Under the pieces are notes generated by a model. It was given only the letters and a program-made list of their open reading frames with translations, made no database searches and was not told the origin of the DNA. From Burkholderia anthina (lineage in GTDB: Bacteria > Pseudomonadota > Gammaproteobacteria > Burkholderiales > Burkholderiaceae): DNA of 64,000 bases. Positions 51,526-61,229 of this stretch are shown here, one piece after another (the stretch's first letter is position 1; each line of letters starts with the position of its first letter). A program made the position numbers and the translations under genes. Location of the stretch: the NCBI RefSeq assembly GCF_902498995.1, contig NZ_CABVLY010000020.1, positions 62,001-126,000 of the forward strand, written 5' to 3'.

Positions 51526-52995
51526 TCAGTTTTCTTCTTCGAGCCAGCAGGTGTCGTGCTGCGCGAGCATCGCGCTCGCCGCGGCCGGCCCCCACGTGCC
51601 CGCCGCGTACGGCTTCGGCGGCTTCAGCGAGCGCGCCCATTCGTTCAGGATCGGCTCGACCCAGCGCCATGCGGCTTCCTGTTCGTCGCGACGCACGAAC
51701 AACGCAAGACGGCCGTTGATCACGTCGAGCAGCAGGCGCTGGTACGCCTCCATCTGCCCTTCCTTGAAGAACCGGTCGAACGCGAGGTCGAGGTGCACGC
51801 TCGCGAGGTTCATCCCTTCGCCGGGCTGCTTCGCGAGGCAGTACAGGCGAATCGTCTCGTTCGGCTGCAGCCGGATCACGAGGCGGTTCGAGCCGGCGCG
51901 CAGCGCGGTCGGCCCCAGCGCCGAGTGTGGCACCGGGCGGAAGTTGACGACGATCTCCGCGACGCGGTCGGCCAGGCGCTTGCCGGTGCGCAGGAAGAAC
52001 GGCACGCCCGCCCAGCGCCAGTTCTCGATCTCGACCTTCAGCGCGACGAAGGTTTCGGTCTGGCTGTCGGGCTTCACGCCCGGCTCGGTTGCGTAGGCCG
52101 GCACCTGCGCGCCCTTGATCACGCCCGCATGATACTGGCCGCGCACCGCGACCTTGCCGATGTCGCGCGGATCGACGGGCTTGAGCGCCCGCAGCACGCG
52201 CAGCTTCTCGTCACGCACGGAGTCGGAATCCATCGAGTGCGGCGGCTCCATCGCGACGATCGACAGCAGCTGCAGCAGGTGGTTCTGCACCATGTCGCGC
52301 AGCGCGCCCGTATTGTCGTAGAAATCGCCGCGCGCCTCGACGCCGAGCTCTTCCGCGATGGTGATCTGGATGCTCTCGACCCATTCGCGGCGCCACAGCG
52401 GCTCGAACAGCGCATTGCCGAAGCGCAGCGCGAGCAGGTTCTGTACCGGCTCTTTCCCGAGGTAGTGGTCGATCCGGTAGATCTGGCCTTCCGCGAAGAT
52501 CTCGCCGACCGCGTCGTTGATCGCATTCGACGACTTCAGGTCGTAGCCGAGCGGCTTCTCGAGCACGATGCGCGCGCCTTCGTTCAGGCCGACCGACGCG
52601 AGCGCCTTGCAGATCGGCACGAACAGCGACGGCCCCGTCGCGAGATAGAACACGCGGATGCCGGGCAACTGCGCGACCGCGTCGCGCAGCACGACGTAGT
52701 CTTCCGCGCGGCCGAGGTCGAGCTTCACGTATTCGATGCGCTCGAGGAAGGATTTCCATGCGCTTTCGTCGAATGCGTTGCCGGCCGCCTTCGCCGCGTG
52801 CGGCTTCACATGCGTGTCGACCCATTCGAGATAGCCGTCCCGATCCGATTCGTGCCGTGCGACGGCAACGATCCGGCCGCTTTCCGCGAGCATGTTGCCG
52901 CGATGCGCTTCGAACAGCGCGGGCAGGATCTTGCGCATCGACAGGTCGCCGGTGCCGCCGAAAAGTACGAAGGTAAAGCTGGAATCGGTATGCAT
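51526..52995 (-). CDS. zwf: Glucose-6-phosphate 1-dehydrogenase
   Basis: Zwf oxidises glucose 6-phosphate with NADP+ to 6-phosphogluconolactone. The 489-residue protein begins MHTDSSFTFVLFGGTGDLSM (Rossmann motif GGTGDLSMRK). RIDHYLGKEPVQNLLALRF is the substrate signature with RIDHYLGKE, and VRGQYHAGVIKGAQVPAYAT and PFFLRTGKRLADRVAEIVV are further blocks. It leads the zwf-pgl-glk operon. The HexR operator at 53063-53077 overlaps its promoter. Confidence 0.97.
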   Translation of the reverse strand: MHTDSSFTFVLFGGTGDLSMRKILPALFEAHRGNMLAESGRIVAVARHESDRDGYLEWVDTHVKPHAAKAAGNAFDESAWKSFLERIEYVKLDLGRAEDYVVLRDAVAQLPGIRVFYLATGPSLFVPICKALASVGLNEGARIVLEKPLGYDLKSSNAINDAVGEIFAEGQIYRIDHYLGKEPVQNLLALRFGNALFEPLWRREWVESIQITIAEELGVEARGDFYDNTGALRDMVQNHLLQLLSIVAMEPPHSMDSDSVRDEKLRVLRALKPVDPRDIGKVAVRGQYHAGVIKGAQVPAYATEPGVKPDSQTETFVALKVEIENWRWAGVPFFLRTGKRLADRVAEIVVNFRPVPHSALGPTALRAGSNRLVIRLQPNETIRLYCLAKQPGEGMNLASVHLDLAFDRFFKEGQMEAYQRLLLDVINGRLALFVRRDEQEAAWRWVEPILNEWARSLKPPKPYAAGTWGPAAASAMLAQHDTCWLEEEN

Positions 52996-53425
52996 GTGTC
53001 TCCGCCGGTTGGGGTGCTGGGAAGCGATCCGTAGTGCGATAAAAATATTTTTGACACTGAATTGTAGTTTAACTACAATCCGCCGCAAGGGGTAGCACCT
53101 GGGTGAAGAAAAAAAGAAGTGTGGTCGATGAACTGCGCGAGCTTCGCCTTCGGGAACGCCTTGTGCCGAATGTTATCGGACATTGACGGAGCGCATCGTC
53201 CGCGCGCCGTCGACCCCGGGCTCGCGCCGCGGCATCGCGGCGGGCCAGAAACACAAAGAGGAGACACGCCGTTGAATCTCGATTCACGCTTTCTGTAAGA
53301 GCCCGGCCGGTCATCGGCCCCGTACGCTGCATGCGTCCCGCGGCTCGATTTCCCCGTCGTTTATCAAGAAGCCGGTTCCCGTTCAGGGAACTTCACGAGT
53401 TGATTCAGTCTGGAGGAGATAAGTA
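52996..53425. other. Divergent control region zwf / sugar transporter
   Basis: About 430 bases. The HexR-operated promoters lie at 53051-53088. The + strand transcript would have a leader of some 340 bases to the transporter start, in which I see no gene. Confidence 0.6.
53051..53088. promoter_or_regulatory. Back-to-back promoters over one HexR operator
   Basis: The + strand has TTGACA (53051-53056), 17 bases, TACAAT (53074-53079). The - strand has TTGCGG (53088-53083), 16 bases, TACAAT (53066-53061). TGTAGTTTAACTACA (53063-53077) matches the HexR consensus TGTARTWWWAYTACA completely and covers both -10 regions or spacers. Confidence 0.85.
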
Positions 53426-54673
53426 ATGAAAGTTCGCTCGATCATGGGCGCGCTCTGCGCGGCAGGTCTGATGGCTGGCGCCATGGCGGCGCAGGCGGCC
53501 GAGAACGTTACGGTGCTGCACTGGTGGACCTCGGGCGGCGAGTCGAAAGCCGTCGGCGTGCTGAAGGACGACATCCAGAAGCAGGGCTACGTGTGGAAGG
53601 ACTTCGCGGTCGCGGGCGGCGCGGGCGCGGCGGCCATGACCGCACTGAAGACCAAGGTGATCAGCGGCGACGCACCGTCGGCCGCGCAGATCAAGGGCCC
53701 GCTGATCCAGGACTGGGCCGACCAGGACGTGCTCGTCAACATCGATTCCGTCGCCGGCGACTGGAAGAAGAACCTGCCGCCGGAAATCGACAAGATCATG
53801 CAGTACAAGGGCCACTACGTCGCCGCGCCGTTCTCGGTGCACCGCGTGAACTGGCTCTATATCAACAAGGCCGCGCTCGACAAGGTCGGCGCGAAGGTGC
53901 CGACCACCTGGCCCGAATTCTTCGCGGTCGCCGACAAGCTGAAGGCCGCCGGCATCCAGCCGGTCGCGATGGGCGGCCAGCCGTGGCAGGACCTGACGCT
54001 GTGGGAAGACGTCGTGCTGTCGCAGGGCCCGGCGTTCTACAAGAAGGCGCTGGTCGATCTCGACCAGGCTACGCTGACGTCGCCGCAGATGCTGTCGGTG
54101 TTCGACACCGTGCGCAAGATCCAGGGCTACTTCGACGCCGGTCGTAACGGCCGCGACTGGAACCTCGCGACCGCGATGGTGATCAACGGCAAGGCCGGCA
54201 TGCAGTTCATGGGCGACTGGGCGAAGGGCGAGTTCGAGAACGCCGGCAAGAAGTCGGGCAAGGACTACATCTGCGCGCCGGTGCCGGGCACCGCGAGCTC
54301 GTACACGTTCAACGTCGACTCGTTCGTGTTCTTCCAGCAGAAGGGCCAGAAGGCCGCGACGCCGGGTCAGCTCGCACTCGCGAAGACGATCATGACGCCG
54401 GACTTCCAGGAGCAGTTCAGCCTGCTGAAGGGCTCGATTCCGGTGCGCCTCGGCGTGAAGATGGACAAGTTCGACGACTGCGCGAAGAAGTCGTACGCCG
54501 ACGAGCAGGTCGCGATCAAGTCGGGCGGCTACGTGCCGTCGCTCGCGCACGGGATGGCGCAGAACGACGCGACGGCCGGCGCGATCACCGACGTCGTGAC
54601 GAAGTTCATGAACTCGCAGCAGGATTCGAAGAGCGCGGTCGCCGCGCTCGCGAAAGCCGCGAAGGTGAAGTAA
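53426..54673 (+). CDS. gtsA: ABC sugar transporter, periplasmic binding protein
   Basis: A 415-residue exported binding protein, probably for glucose or mannose. The signal peptide MKVRSIMGALCAAGLMAGAM ends AAQA/AEN. VTVLHWWTSGGESKAVGVLK and the QGYVWKDFAVAGGAGAAAMT segment match the GtsA glucose-binding proteins of Pseudomonas. ENAGKKSGKDYICAPVPGTA and the C-terminal DVVTKFMNSQQDSKSAVAAL are also typical. GGAGGAG lies before the ATG. A terminator-like hairpin follows the gene. Confidence 0.92.
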   Translation: MKVRSIMGALCAAGLMAGAMAAQAAENVTVLHWWTSGGESKAVGVLKDDIQKQGYVWKDFAVAGGAGAAAMTALKTKVISGDAPSAAQIKGPLIQDWADQDVLVNIDSVAGDWKKNLPPEIDKIMQYKGHYVAAPFSVHRVNWLYINKAALDKVGAKVPTTWPEFFAVADKLKAAGIQPVAMGGQPWQDLTLWEDVVLSQGPAFYKKALVDLDQATLTSPQMLSVFDTVRKIQGYFDAGRNGRDWNLATAMVINGKAGMQFMGDWAKGEFENAGKKSGKDYICAPVPGTASSYTFNVDSFVFFQQKGQKAATPGQLALAKTIMTPDFQEQFSLLKGSIPVRLGVKMDKFDDCAKKSYADEQVAIKSGGYVPSLAHGMAQNDATAGAITDVVTKFMNSQQDSKSAVAALAKAAKVK

Positions 54674-54683
54674 GCGCGACAGG

Positions 54684-54720
54684 CGCCCGGCCGGACACGC
54701 ACGATCGGCCGGGCGTTTTT
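54684..54720 (+). terminator. Intra-operon attenuator after gtsA
   Basis: CGCCCGGCCG and CGGCCGGGCG form a perfect 10-bp stem with a 12-base loop and five T. It lies between the binding-protein and permease genes, so it would lower expression of the later genes. Confidence 0.85.
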
Positions 54721-54809
54721 GCATGTGCAGCAAACGGGCTCGCCCGCGGGCCCGCGCCGTACCGGCGCCGGCCCGGCCTGCGTCGCCCTCGTTCCAGGAG
54801 TCGAATCAA

Positions 54810-55748
54810 GTGGCTGCCCCTCTTAGCGGAAACGGATCCGGCGCTGCCGCCGCACGGCGCACGTCGCCGATGTCGGCCTTCGCCGATCGCTGGATTCCGA
54901 AGCTCGTGCTCGCGCCGAGCGTCGCGATCGCCGTGGTGTTCATCTACGGCTTCATCCTGATTACCGGCTATCTGTCGCTGACCCGGTCGCGGCTGTTGCC
55001 CAACTACGAATTCGACGGCTTCGGCCGTTACACGGACCTGTTCCAGAACGACGTGTGGTGGACTTCCGCCGCGAACCTCGGCTGGTTCGGGATTCCGTTC
55101 ATCGTGATCTGCGTCGCGCTCGGGCTGTTCCTCGCGATCCTGCTCGACCAGAAGATCCGCACCGAAGGCGCGCTGCGCGCGATCTTCCTGTATCCGATGG
55201 CGCTGTCGTTCATCGTGACCGGCACCGCGTGGCAGTGGATCCTGAACCCGGGCCTCGGGCTCGAGAAGGTGATGCACGACTGGGGCTGGACGAGCTTCTC
55301 GTTCGGCTGGCTGGACGATCCGGACAAGGCGATCTTCTGTATCGTGATCGCCGCCGTGTGGCAGTCCACCGGTTTCGTGATGGCGCTGTTCCTCGCGGGG
55401 CTGCGCGGCGTCGACGGCGAGATCTTCAAGGCTGCGCAGGTGGACGGCGCGACGCTGCCGACCATCTACCGCAAGATCGTGATTCCGAGCATGCGCCCGG
55501 TGTTCTTCTCGGTGCTGCTGATTCTCTGCCACATCACGATCAAGACCTTCGACCTCGTCGTCGCGCTGACGGCGGGCGGCCCCGGCACGTCGTCGTCGCT
55601 GCCGGCCATGTTCATGTACACGTTTTCGTTCAACCGCGGCCAGCTCGGGCTGGGTGCCGCGTCGTCGGTGATGATGCTCGCGACCGTGGTCGCGGTGCTG
55701 GTGCCGCTGATGTATATGGAATCGAGGAGCACCCGCAATGCAGCCTAA
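54810..55748 (+). CDS. gtsB: ABC sugar transporter, permease GtsB
   Basis: A 312-residue inner-membrane permease with about six hydrophobic segments. VLAPSVAIAVVFIYGFILIT, then GIPFIVICVALGLFLAILLD and the EAA-loop segment EIFKAAQVDGATLPTIYRKI, are family features. GTG 54810 with CAGGAG nine bases upstream was chosen over ATG 54870. The end overlaps gtsC by 11 bp. Substrate is inferred from the neighbouring glucose genes. Confidence 0.92.
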   Translation: MAAPLSGNGSGAAAARRTSPMSAFADRWIPKLVLAPSVAIAVVFIYGFILITGYLSLTRSRLLPNYEFDGFGRYTDLFQNDVWWTSAANLGWFGIPFIVICVALGLFLAILLDQKIRTEGALRAIFLYPMALSFIVTGTAWQWILNPGLGLEKVMHDWGWTSFSFGWLDDPDKAIFCIVIAAVWQSTGFVMALFLAGLRGVDGEIFKAAQVDGATLPTIYRKIVIPSMRPVFFSVLLILCHITIKTFDLVVALTAGGPGTSSSLPAMFMYTFSFNRGQLGLGAASSVMMLATVVAVLVPLMYMESRSTRNAA

Positions 55749-56595
55749 GATGACGATCAGCCGGGCAGTGATCTATGCGGCGCTGATCCTGTTCGCGCTG
55801 TATTTCCTGTTCCCGATCTACGTGATGCTGTCGACGTCGTTCAAGGATCTCGACCAGCTGCGCACCGGCAACCTGCTGACGCCGCCGACGCACTGGACCT
55901 TCGATCCGTGGATCAAGGCGTGGAGCGGCGCGTGCACCGGCGTGCGCTGCGACGGGATGAAGCCGTTCTTCCTGAACTCGCTGCAGATGGTGATTCCGGC
56001 CGTGCTGATCTCGTCGCTGATCGGCGCGTTCAACGGCTACGTGCTCACGCACTGGCGCTTTCGCGGCGCGGATGCGCTGTTCACGATGATGCTGGTCGGC
56101 TGCTTCATTCCGTTCCAGGTGATCCTGCTGCCGATGGCGCGCCTGCAGGGGATGCTCGGCCTCGCCAACACGATTCCGGGCCTCGTGTTCGTGCACGTCG
56201 TGTACGGCATCGCGTTCACGACGATGTTCTTCCGCAACTTCTACGTGAGCGTGCCGGCCGAGCTCGTGAAGGCCGCGCGCATCGACGGCGCGGGTTTCTT
56301 CACGATCTTCACGAAGATCCTGCTGCCGGTGTCGCTGCCGATCTTCATGGTGTGCCTGATCTGGCAATTCACGCAGATCTGGAACGACTTCCTGTTCGGG
56401 ATCGTGTTCTCCGGCGTCGATTCGATGCCGATCACGGTCGCGCTGAACAACCTCGTCAATACGTCGACGGGCGTGAAGGAATACAACGTCGACATGGCCG
56501 GCGCGATCATCGCCGCGCTGCCGACGCTGCTGGTCTACGTCGTCGCCGGCCGCTACTTCGTGCGCGGCCTGACGGCGGGCGCGGTGAAGGGGTAA
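55738..56595 (+). CDS. gtsC: ABC sugar transporter, permease GtsC
   Basis: A 285-residue permease. MTISRAVIYAALILFALYFL and FPIYVMLSTSFKDLDQLRTG are the N-terminal features of the MalG-like branch; the EAA loop is ELVKAARIDGAGFFTIFTKI followed by LLPVS. Six membrane segments are visible. It overlaps gtsB by 11 bp. It ends 113 bp ahead of the ATPase gene. Confidence 0.93.
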   Translation: MQPKMTISRAVIYAALILFALYFLFPIYVMLSTSFKDLDQLRTGNLLTPPTHWTFDPWIKAWSGACTGVRCDGMKPFFLNSLQMVIPAVLISSLIGAFNGYVLTHWRFRGADALFTMMLVGCFIPFQVILLPMARLQGMLGLANTIPGLVFVHVVYGIAFTTMFFRNFYVSVPAELVKAARIDGAGFFTIFTKILLPVSLPIFMVCLIWQFTQIWNDFLFGIVFSGVDSMPITVALNNLVNTSTGVKEYNVDMAGAIIAALPTLLVYVVAGRYFVRGLTAGAVKG

Positions 56596-56708
56596 GCGCG
56601 GCTTCATCCCGATACGACGAACCGGCCGCGCACGACGCGCGGCGCATCGAAACGAACCCGACGCGGCGCCGCAGTGCGCCGCGCGAGACGAGACAGAGGA
56701 TTCACAGC

Positions 56709-57827
<1,119 letters not shown>

Positions 57828-57967
57828 CGCAATTCCGCTTGGGGCTATCGATGAGTGTCCGGGTCACACATGGGTTTGTGCTCGTCGATTGCCCCGGCGC
57901 AAGCCAGGTCGCTGCATTTGCTGCAGCTTCAGCCTTCACGCTCGATGGCTGGGAGTGCACGTTGCAA

Positions 57968-58168
57968 TCATGGATTTGGCAGCGACAAAAAATACGAACC
58001 GATCGCGTGTAGCATTGGCATGAACATGAGGCATGCGAAGACGGCCGGGAAATAAAGCTTCGAGCGGCGTACGCTGGAAAACAAACCGGCTACTGCGACG
58101 AGCAAACATACGCTCGCGAGAGCACCAAATAGATCGCTATCAGCGATCACCGAAAAAAACGCACGCAT
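57968..58168 (-). CDS. Small membrane protein, candidate T6SS immunity
   Basis: A 66-residue protein, MRAFFSVIADSDLFGALASV and onward, with two hydrophobic segments (GALASVCLLVAVAGLFSS; LYFPAVFACLMFMPMLHAIG) separated by a short basic loop RRSK. I know of no family. It lies 14 bp downstream of the papain-like effector gene, the place where an immunity gene is expected, and membrane location fits protection of the periplasm. This role is inference. Confidence 0.55.
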   Translation of the reverse strand: MRAFFSVIADSDLFGALASVCLLVAVAGLFSSVRRSKLYFPAVFACLMFMPMLHAIGSYFLSLPNP

Positions 58169-58182
58169 GTCCGTTCCACGGG

Positions 58183-59007
58183 TTACTGGTTGAATGCAGT
58201 GAAATTCCACCTATACAGCTGAAACTGCTTCAGAAAGTCTTTGACTTCGGCACCTGTCGTCCTGTTTCTGTAGTCCCACCCATCCTCGCCAGGCGTGTAG
58301 AGGCCGTTTTCGACGCCCATACCTGCATAGCTGTCGCTTTGCGGATCCGCGCGATTTCGGCCAAATATCCGCATGATTGTCGTGAACGGACGAACGATCA
58401 CGCCGCTCGAATTACCTTGCATGATCGCAATGGACGACAGTGATACCGCCGTGACCATTTGAACGTGGTGTCCGATACCAGCGCGATCATTGGCCTGTAC
58501 GAGCATATCTCCGGGCAGGAGCGACTCCGGTGTCAGAAGCCGGACGGTATTCGAACCCGCGCGCTGTACGTCTGGCGCGCCAAAAGTCAGCGATACCATA
58601 TCGGCGAAGCCGTACATTGTCGAATCGTATCGTCGGTGCTCGGGTTCGCCGTAGATTTCCATATTCCGATAGCTTCGCACGCCGGTCGTCAGGTTGAGCG
58701 GCAGCCCGCGCAATGCAGAAAACTGGATGAGCAACCGCAGTGCGAAGTCCTCGCACGTAAATCGATTTGCGCGCGTGCTTCCATTTCGATCCCAATACGT
58801 TTCCGCCTGGATTTGCGCTGCCAGTTGTGGGACGGTGCGGTGGTATTCAGCAATATCGGCATCGGTCCATTTGCGGACGGTTTTCCAGAATGTATTGAAC
58901 CGGGCAGTAACCGGCTTCGGTGAAGCATCGCTCGTTGGCGTCGTTGTGCGCGCTGCGACCCGCTTGTATCGATCACCGTCAGGAGAGATGTGAGTATGTT
59001 CCGGCAT
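58183..59007 (-). CDS. Papain-like T6SS effector candidate
   Basis: A 274-residue protein without a signal peptide. NRFTCEDFALRLLIQFSALR has Cys85 at a helix start, ESLLPGDMLVQAND and then GIGHHVQMVTAVSLSSIAIM have His180/181 after a GD strand, and Gln197/Asn199 follow. This Cys-GD-His order is that of NlpC/P60-like papain-fold peptidases. An N-terminal segment (KTVRKWTDADIAEYHRTVP) is helical. It follows the PAAR and adaptor genes, so it is a likely T6SS cargo effector acting on peptidoglycan. No known family is assigned with certainty. Confidence 0.65.
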   Translation of the reverse strand: MPEHTHISPDGDRYKRVAARTTTPTSDASPKPVTARFNTFWKTVRKWTDADIAEYHRTVPQLAAQIQAETYWDRNGSTRANRFTCEDFALRLLIQFSALRGLPLNLTTGVRSYRNMEIYGEPEHRRYDSTMYGFADMVSLTFGAPDVQRAGSNTVRLLTPESLLPGDMLVQANDRAGIGHHVQMVTAVSLSSIAIMQGNSSGVIVRPFTTIMRIFGRNRADPQSDSYAGMGVENGLYTPGEDGWDYRNRTTGAEVKDFLKQFQLYRWNFTAFNQ

Positions 59008-59009
59008 GG

Positions 59010-59222
59010 CTATTGCGCGAGATAGATTGTTATGTTTTCAGCGTGCGGCACCGAGGCGAGCAGGTGCGTTTGTCCCAGTTCATCCGTCGTGCCGTATTCG
59101 AATGCTCCCGTGCGACGCTGCAGTGCATATCGGGTCTGGCTCAGCGGGTTGCCGGGAGGGACGACATCGCACCGGCTGAGGGCGATATCCTCATGTCGTG
59201 TCCGGTTTCTTTTATTTTCCAT
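59010..59222 (-). CDS. Adaptor-type domain, probably split from the PAAR gene
   Basis: A 70-residue frame. NPLSQTRYALQRRTGAFEYG, then TTDELGQTHLLASVPHAENI and TIYLAQ, matches the short beta-rich domain (G-TD-x-G-x-T ... AE) that usually follows PAAR in one protein. Here it overlaps the PAAR frame by 82 bp in the -1 register. ATG 59222 has no good ribosome site. A frameshift, or independent translation of a short adaptor, would explain it. It ends two bases before the effector start. Confidence 0.55.
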   Translation of the reverse strand: MENKRNRTRHEDIALSRCDVVPPGNPLSQTRYALQRRTGAFEYGTTDELGQTHLLASVPHAENITIYLAQ

Positions 59223-59527
59223 TTGCGCCCGTATCGTGAGTCGATACGTGGAGGACGTTCACAGTGGCATCGGACCCAATCTCCGCTCAGGGCTTGAACT
59301 CTTCCTCCGCAAGTGAAGTCGCGTAATCGCTTTTTGTTCGGGTTGCTGGGCGCTGCCTCGATTGTGCCGATGCTTTCGCAGGAGCTACACCAGGCACGTT
59401 GTCCGACGAACGTGATTCTCCGCAGCTTGCCGTCGTCACCCAGGATCGTTCCGCATTTGCCTCCATCGAGTACGTAGCCACCACTGTCCAGCGGATCGTC
59501 TTCAACTACCGCATAAAAGATAGCCAT
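59141..59527 (-). CDS. PAAR-domain T6SS spike-tip protein
   Basis: A 128-residue protein. MAIFYAVVEDDPLDSGGYVL, CGTILGDDGKLRRITFVGQR, AWCSSCESIGTIEAAPSNPN and DFTCGGRVQALSGDWVRCHC show the PAAR fold with its Cys/His metal-binding pattern. PAAR proteins sharpen the VgrG spike and carry effectors. The last 20 residues (after KETGHD) look like out-of-frame sequence, see the adaptor entry. There is no VgrG or Tss gene in the window, so this is an orphan cassette. An in-frame TTG at 59548 is an alternative start. Confidence 0.8.
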   Translation of the reverse strand: MAIFYAVVEDDPLDSGGYVLDGGKCGTILGDDGKLRRITFVGQRAWCSSCESIGTIEAAPSNPNKKRLRDFTCGGRVQALSGDWVRCHCERPPRIDSRYGRKWKIKETGHDMRISPSAGAMSSLPATR

Positions 59528-59703
59528 GCTCTTGCCCCTCGTTTGCAATCATGGGGCGGAACGTAGCACGGACCTGTGCAGCGATGAAAGGTGAATGTAA
59601 AAATTCGTGTCCGTATGCAATGGCTGGTTTGGGCCGGAATTACGAGCGTGCAACGACAAGGGGCTACTCCGGCAGCCTCTTGGTTTTTGTGGGCGGTTTG
59701 CGC

Positions 59704-60327
59704 TCAGTGCGGCAGCCGCACGTCGAACTTGAACGTGACGAGTCGCGCGACGAGGGTGAAGCCGGTCGCGAGCAGCACGCTGTAGACCAGGTCGCACTGC
59801 AGCCACACGAGCAGCAGGTAGAACCAGCCGCCGACGAACGCGCACGTCGCATACGGGCGCGAATCGCGCAGGATCAGCGGAATGTCGTTGCACAGCACGT
59901 CGCGGATGATCCCGCCGACCACGCCGGTGATCACGCCCATCATCACCGCGATGAAGCGCGGCATCTCGGCGTCGAGCGCGATCGCCGTGCCGGATATGCT
60001 GAAGATGCCGAGCCCGATCGCATCGGCGATCAGCAGCATTCGTTCGGCCGACAGCCGCGACAGCATCCGCAGCAGGAACGGCGCGAACAGCGCGAGCACG
60101 AAGATCGCGATCACGTAGTCGTCGTGCACGACCCAGTAGAACGGGCGGCGTTCGAGCAGGATGTCGCGCAGCGTGCCGCCGCCGAACGCGGTGGCGAGCG
60201 CGACGACGAACGTGCCGACCGAGTCGAGACGGTTCTTGCGCGCCTCGATGAAGCCCGAGATCGCGAAGGCCAGCGTCGCGATCGCCTCCAGTATCGAGAT
60301 CGCGAGCGTCAGCCTAGGATGCGGCAC
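59704..60327 (-). CDS. TRIC-family (UPF0126) membrane channel protein
   Basis: A 207-residue membrane protein with two repeats of three helices plus a final helix. EAIATLAFAISGFIEARKNR with GTFVVALATAFGGGTLRDIL is repeat 1, and IGLGIFSISGTAIALDAEMP with GVITGVVGGIIRDVLCNDIP is repeat 2. Prokaryotic members are cation channels or, in YicG, linked to glycine transport. The start is GTG at 60327, overlapping the end of the Smr-domain gene by 14 bp, so the two are coupled. Confidence 0.9.
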   Translation of the reverse strand: MPHPRLTLAISILEAIATLAFAISGFIEARKNRLDSVGTFVVALATAFGGGTLRDILLERRPFYWVVHDDYVIAIFVLALFAPFLLRMLSRLSAERMLLIADAIGLGIFSISGTAIALDAEMPRFIAVMMGVITGVVGGIIRDVLCNDIPLILRDSRPYATCAFVGGWFYLLLVWLQCDLVYSVLLATGFTLVARLVTFKFDVRLPH

Positions 60328-61093
60328 GCGGTCCCCGATCGGCGCCCGCCGCCAGCGGCTGCAGCAGCACGAGCACCGCGCCCGCGCCGCCGTCGTGGCC
60401 GCGGGCCTCGCAGAACGCGATCACTTCTTCCTTCTGCACGAGCCACGCGCGCACCTTGCCTTTCAGCACGGGTTCCTTGCCGATCGAGCCGAGCCCCTTG
60501 CCGTGGATCACGCGCAGGCAACGGAGCCCTTTCTTGCCGGCCTCGCGGATGAATTCCGCGAGCGCGTCGCGCGCCTCGTCGCGCCGCATCCCGTGCAGGT
60601 CGAGCTGCGCCTGCACGATCCACGCGCCGCTTCGCAGCTTGCGCACGACGTCGCGGCTGATGCCGGGGCGGTGGTAGTACAGCGATTCGTCGGTGTCGAG
60701 CAGCGTCTCGGGATCGAATTCGTCGGACAGCGTCGCGTTCAGCACGTCTTCCTCGTCGCGCTGCGTCTGCTTCGGCACCGGATCGGGCGGCGTGCGGCCG
60801 GACGACGCGCGCGGCGGCGCATTCAGCGGCCGGATCGAGCCGATTTCGTTGCGGAACAGGTTCGCGTCGGCCTCCGCCTGACGGGTGGCCTTCGCGGTTT
60901 CGACGCGCTCGCGCTCGCGGCGGTCGGCTTCGCCTTGCAGCGATTTGCGCAACGCGCCGAGGCCGGCGAGCCCCTGGCCGCGCAATGCGGCGGGGTCGGG
61001 CGCGCTCGGCGGCGCGACGGGCGCGGGATTTGCGGGGCGGGCGGCGATCTGCCGCTTCGCGGGATCGCTCGGATGGGGCTGGTTCTTCGCCAT
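60314..61093 (-). CDS. Smr-domain protein
   Basis: A 259-residue protein. The first half is a charged helical region (LRKSLQGEADRRERERVETA, KATRQAEADANLF). The Smr domain follows residue 160: AQLDLHGMRRDEARDALAEF, then LRCLRVIHGKGLGSIGKEPV and EARGHDGGAGAVLVLL. Smr domains in the SmrA/B group cleave RNA or DNA; SmrB rescues collided ribosomes in E. coli. The LDLHG and HGKG motifs are intact. ATG 61093 starts MAKNQPHPSD. It is just downstream of trxB, behind a terminator. Confidence 0.9.
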   Translation of the reverse strand: MAKNQPHPSDPAKRQIAARPANPAPVAPPSAPDPAALRGQGLAGLGALRKSLQGEADRRERERVETAKATRQAEADANLFRNEIGSIRPLNAPPRASSGRTPPDPVPKQTQRDEEDVLNATLSDEFDPETLLDTDESLYYHRPGISRDVVRKLRSGAWIVQAQLDLHGMRRDEARDALAEFIREAGKKGLRCLRVIHGKGLGSIGKEPVLKGKVRAWLVQKEEVIAFCEARGHDGGAGAVLVLLQPLAAGADRGPRAAS

Positions 61094-61133
61094 GATTCGG
61101 TAACGGGGCAGGCGCGTTCGGGCGCGCGGGCAC

Positions 61134-61163
61134 AAAAAAGCCGCTGCGTGGCGGCAGCGGCTT
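61134..61163 (-). terminator. Terminator after trxB
   Basis: On the - strand GCCGCTGCC and CGCAGCGGC pair in a 7-9-bp stem, followed by six T. It lies between the trxB stop and the Smr-domain gene start. Confidence 0.85.
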
Positions 61164-61229
61164 GTCCGGCAAGGCCCGCTTCGCGGCAGCGGACGCCATT
61201 GTAGCGCCCGGCGCCGGCAGGCTTGCGGC

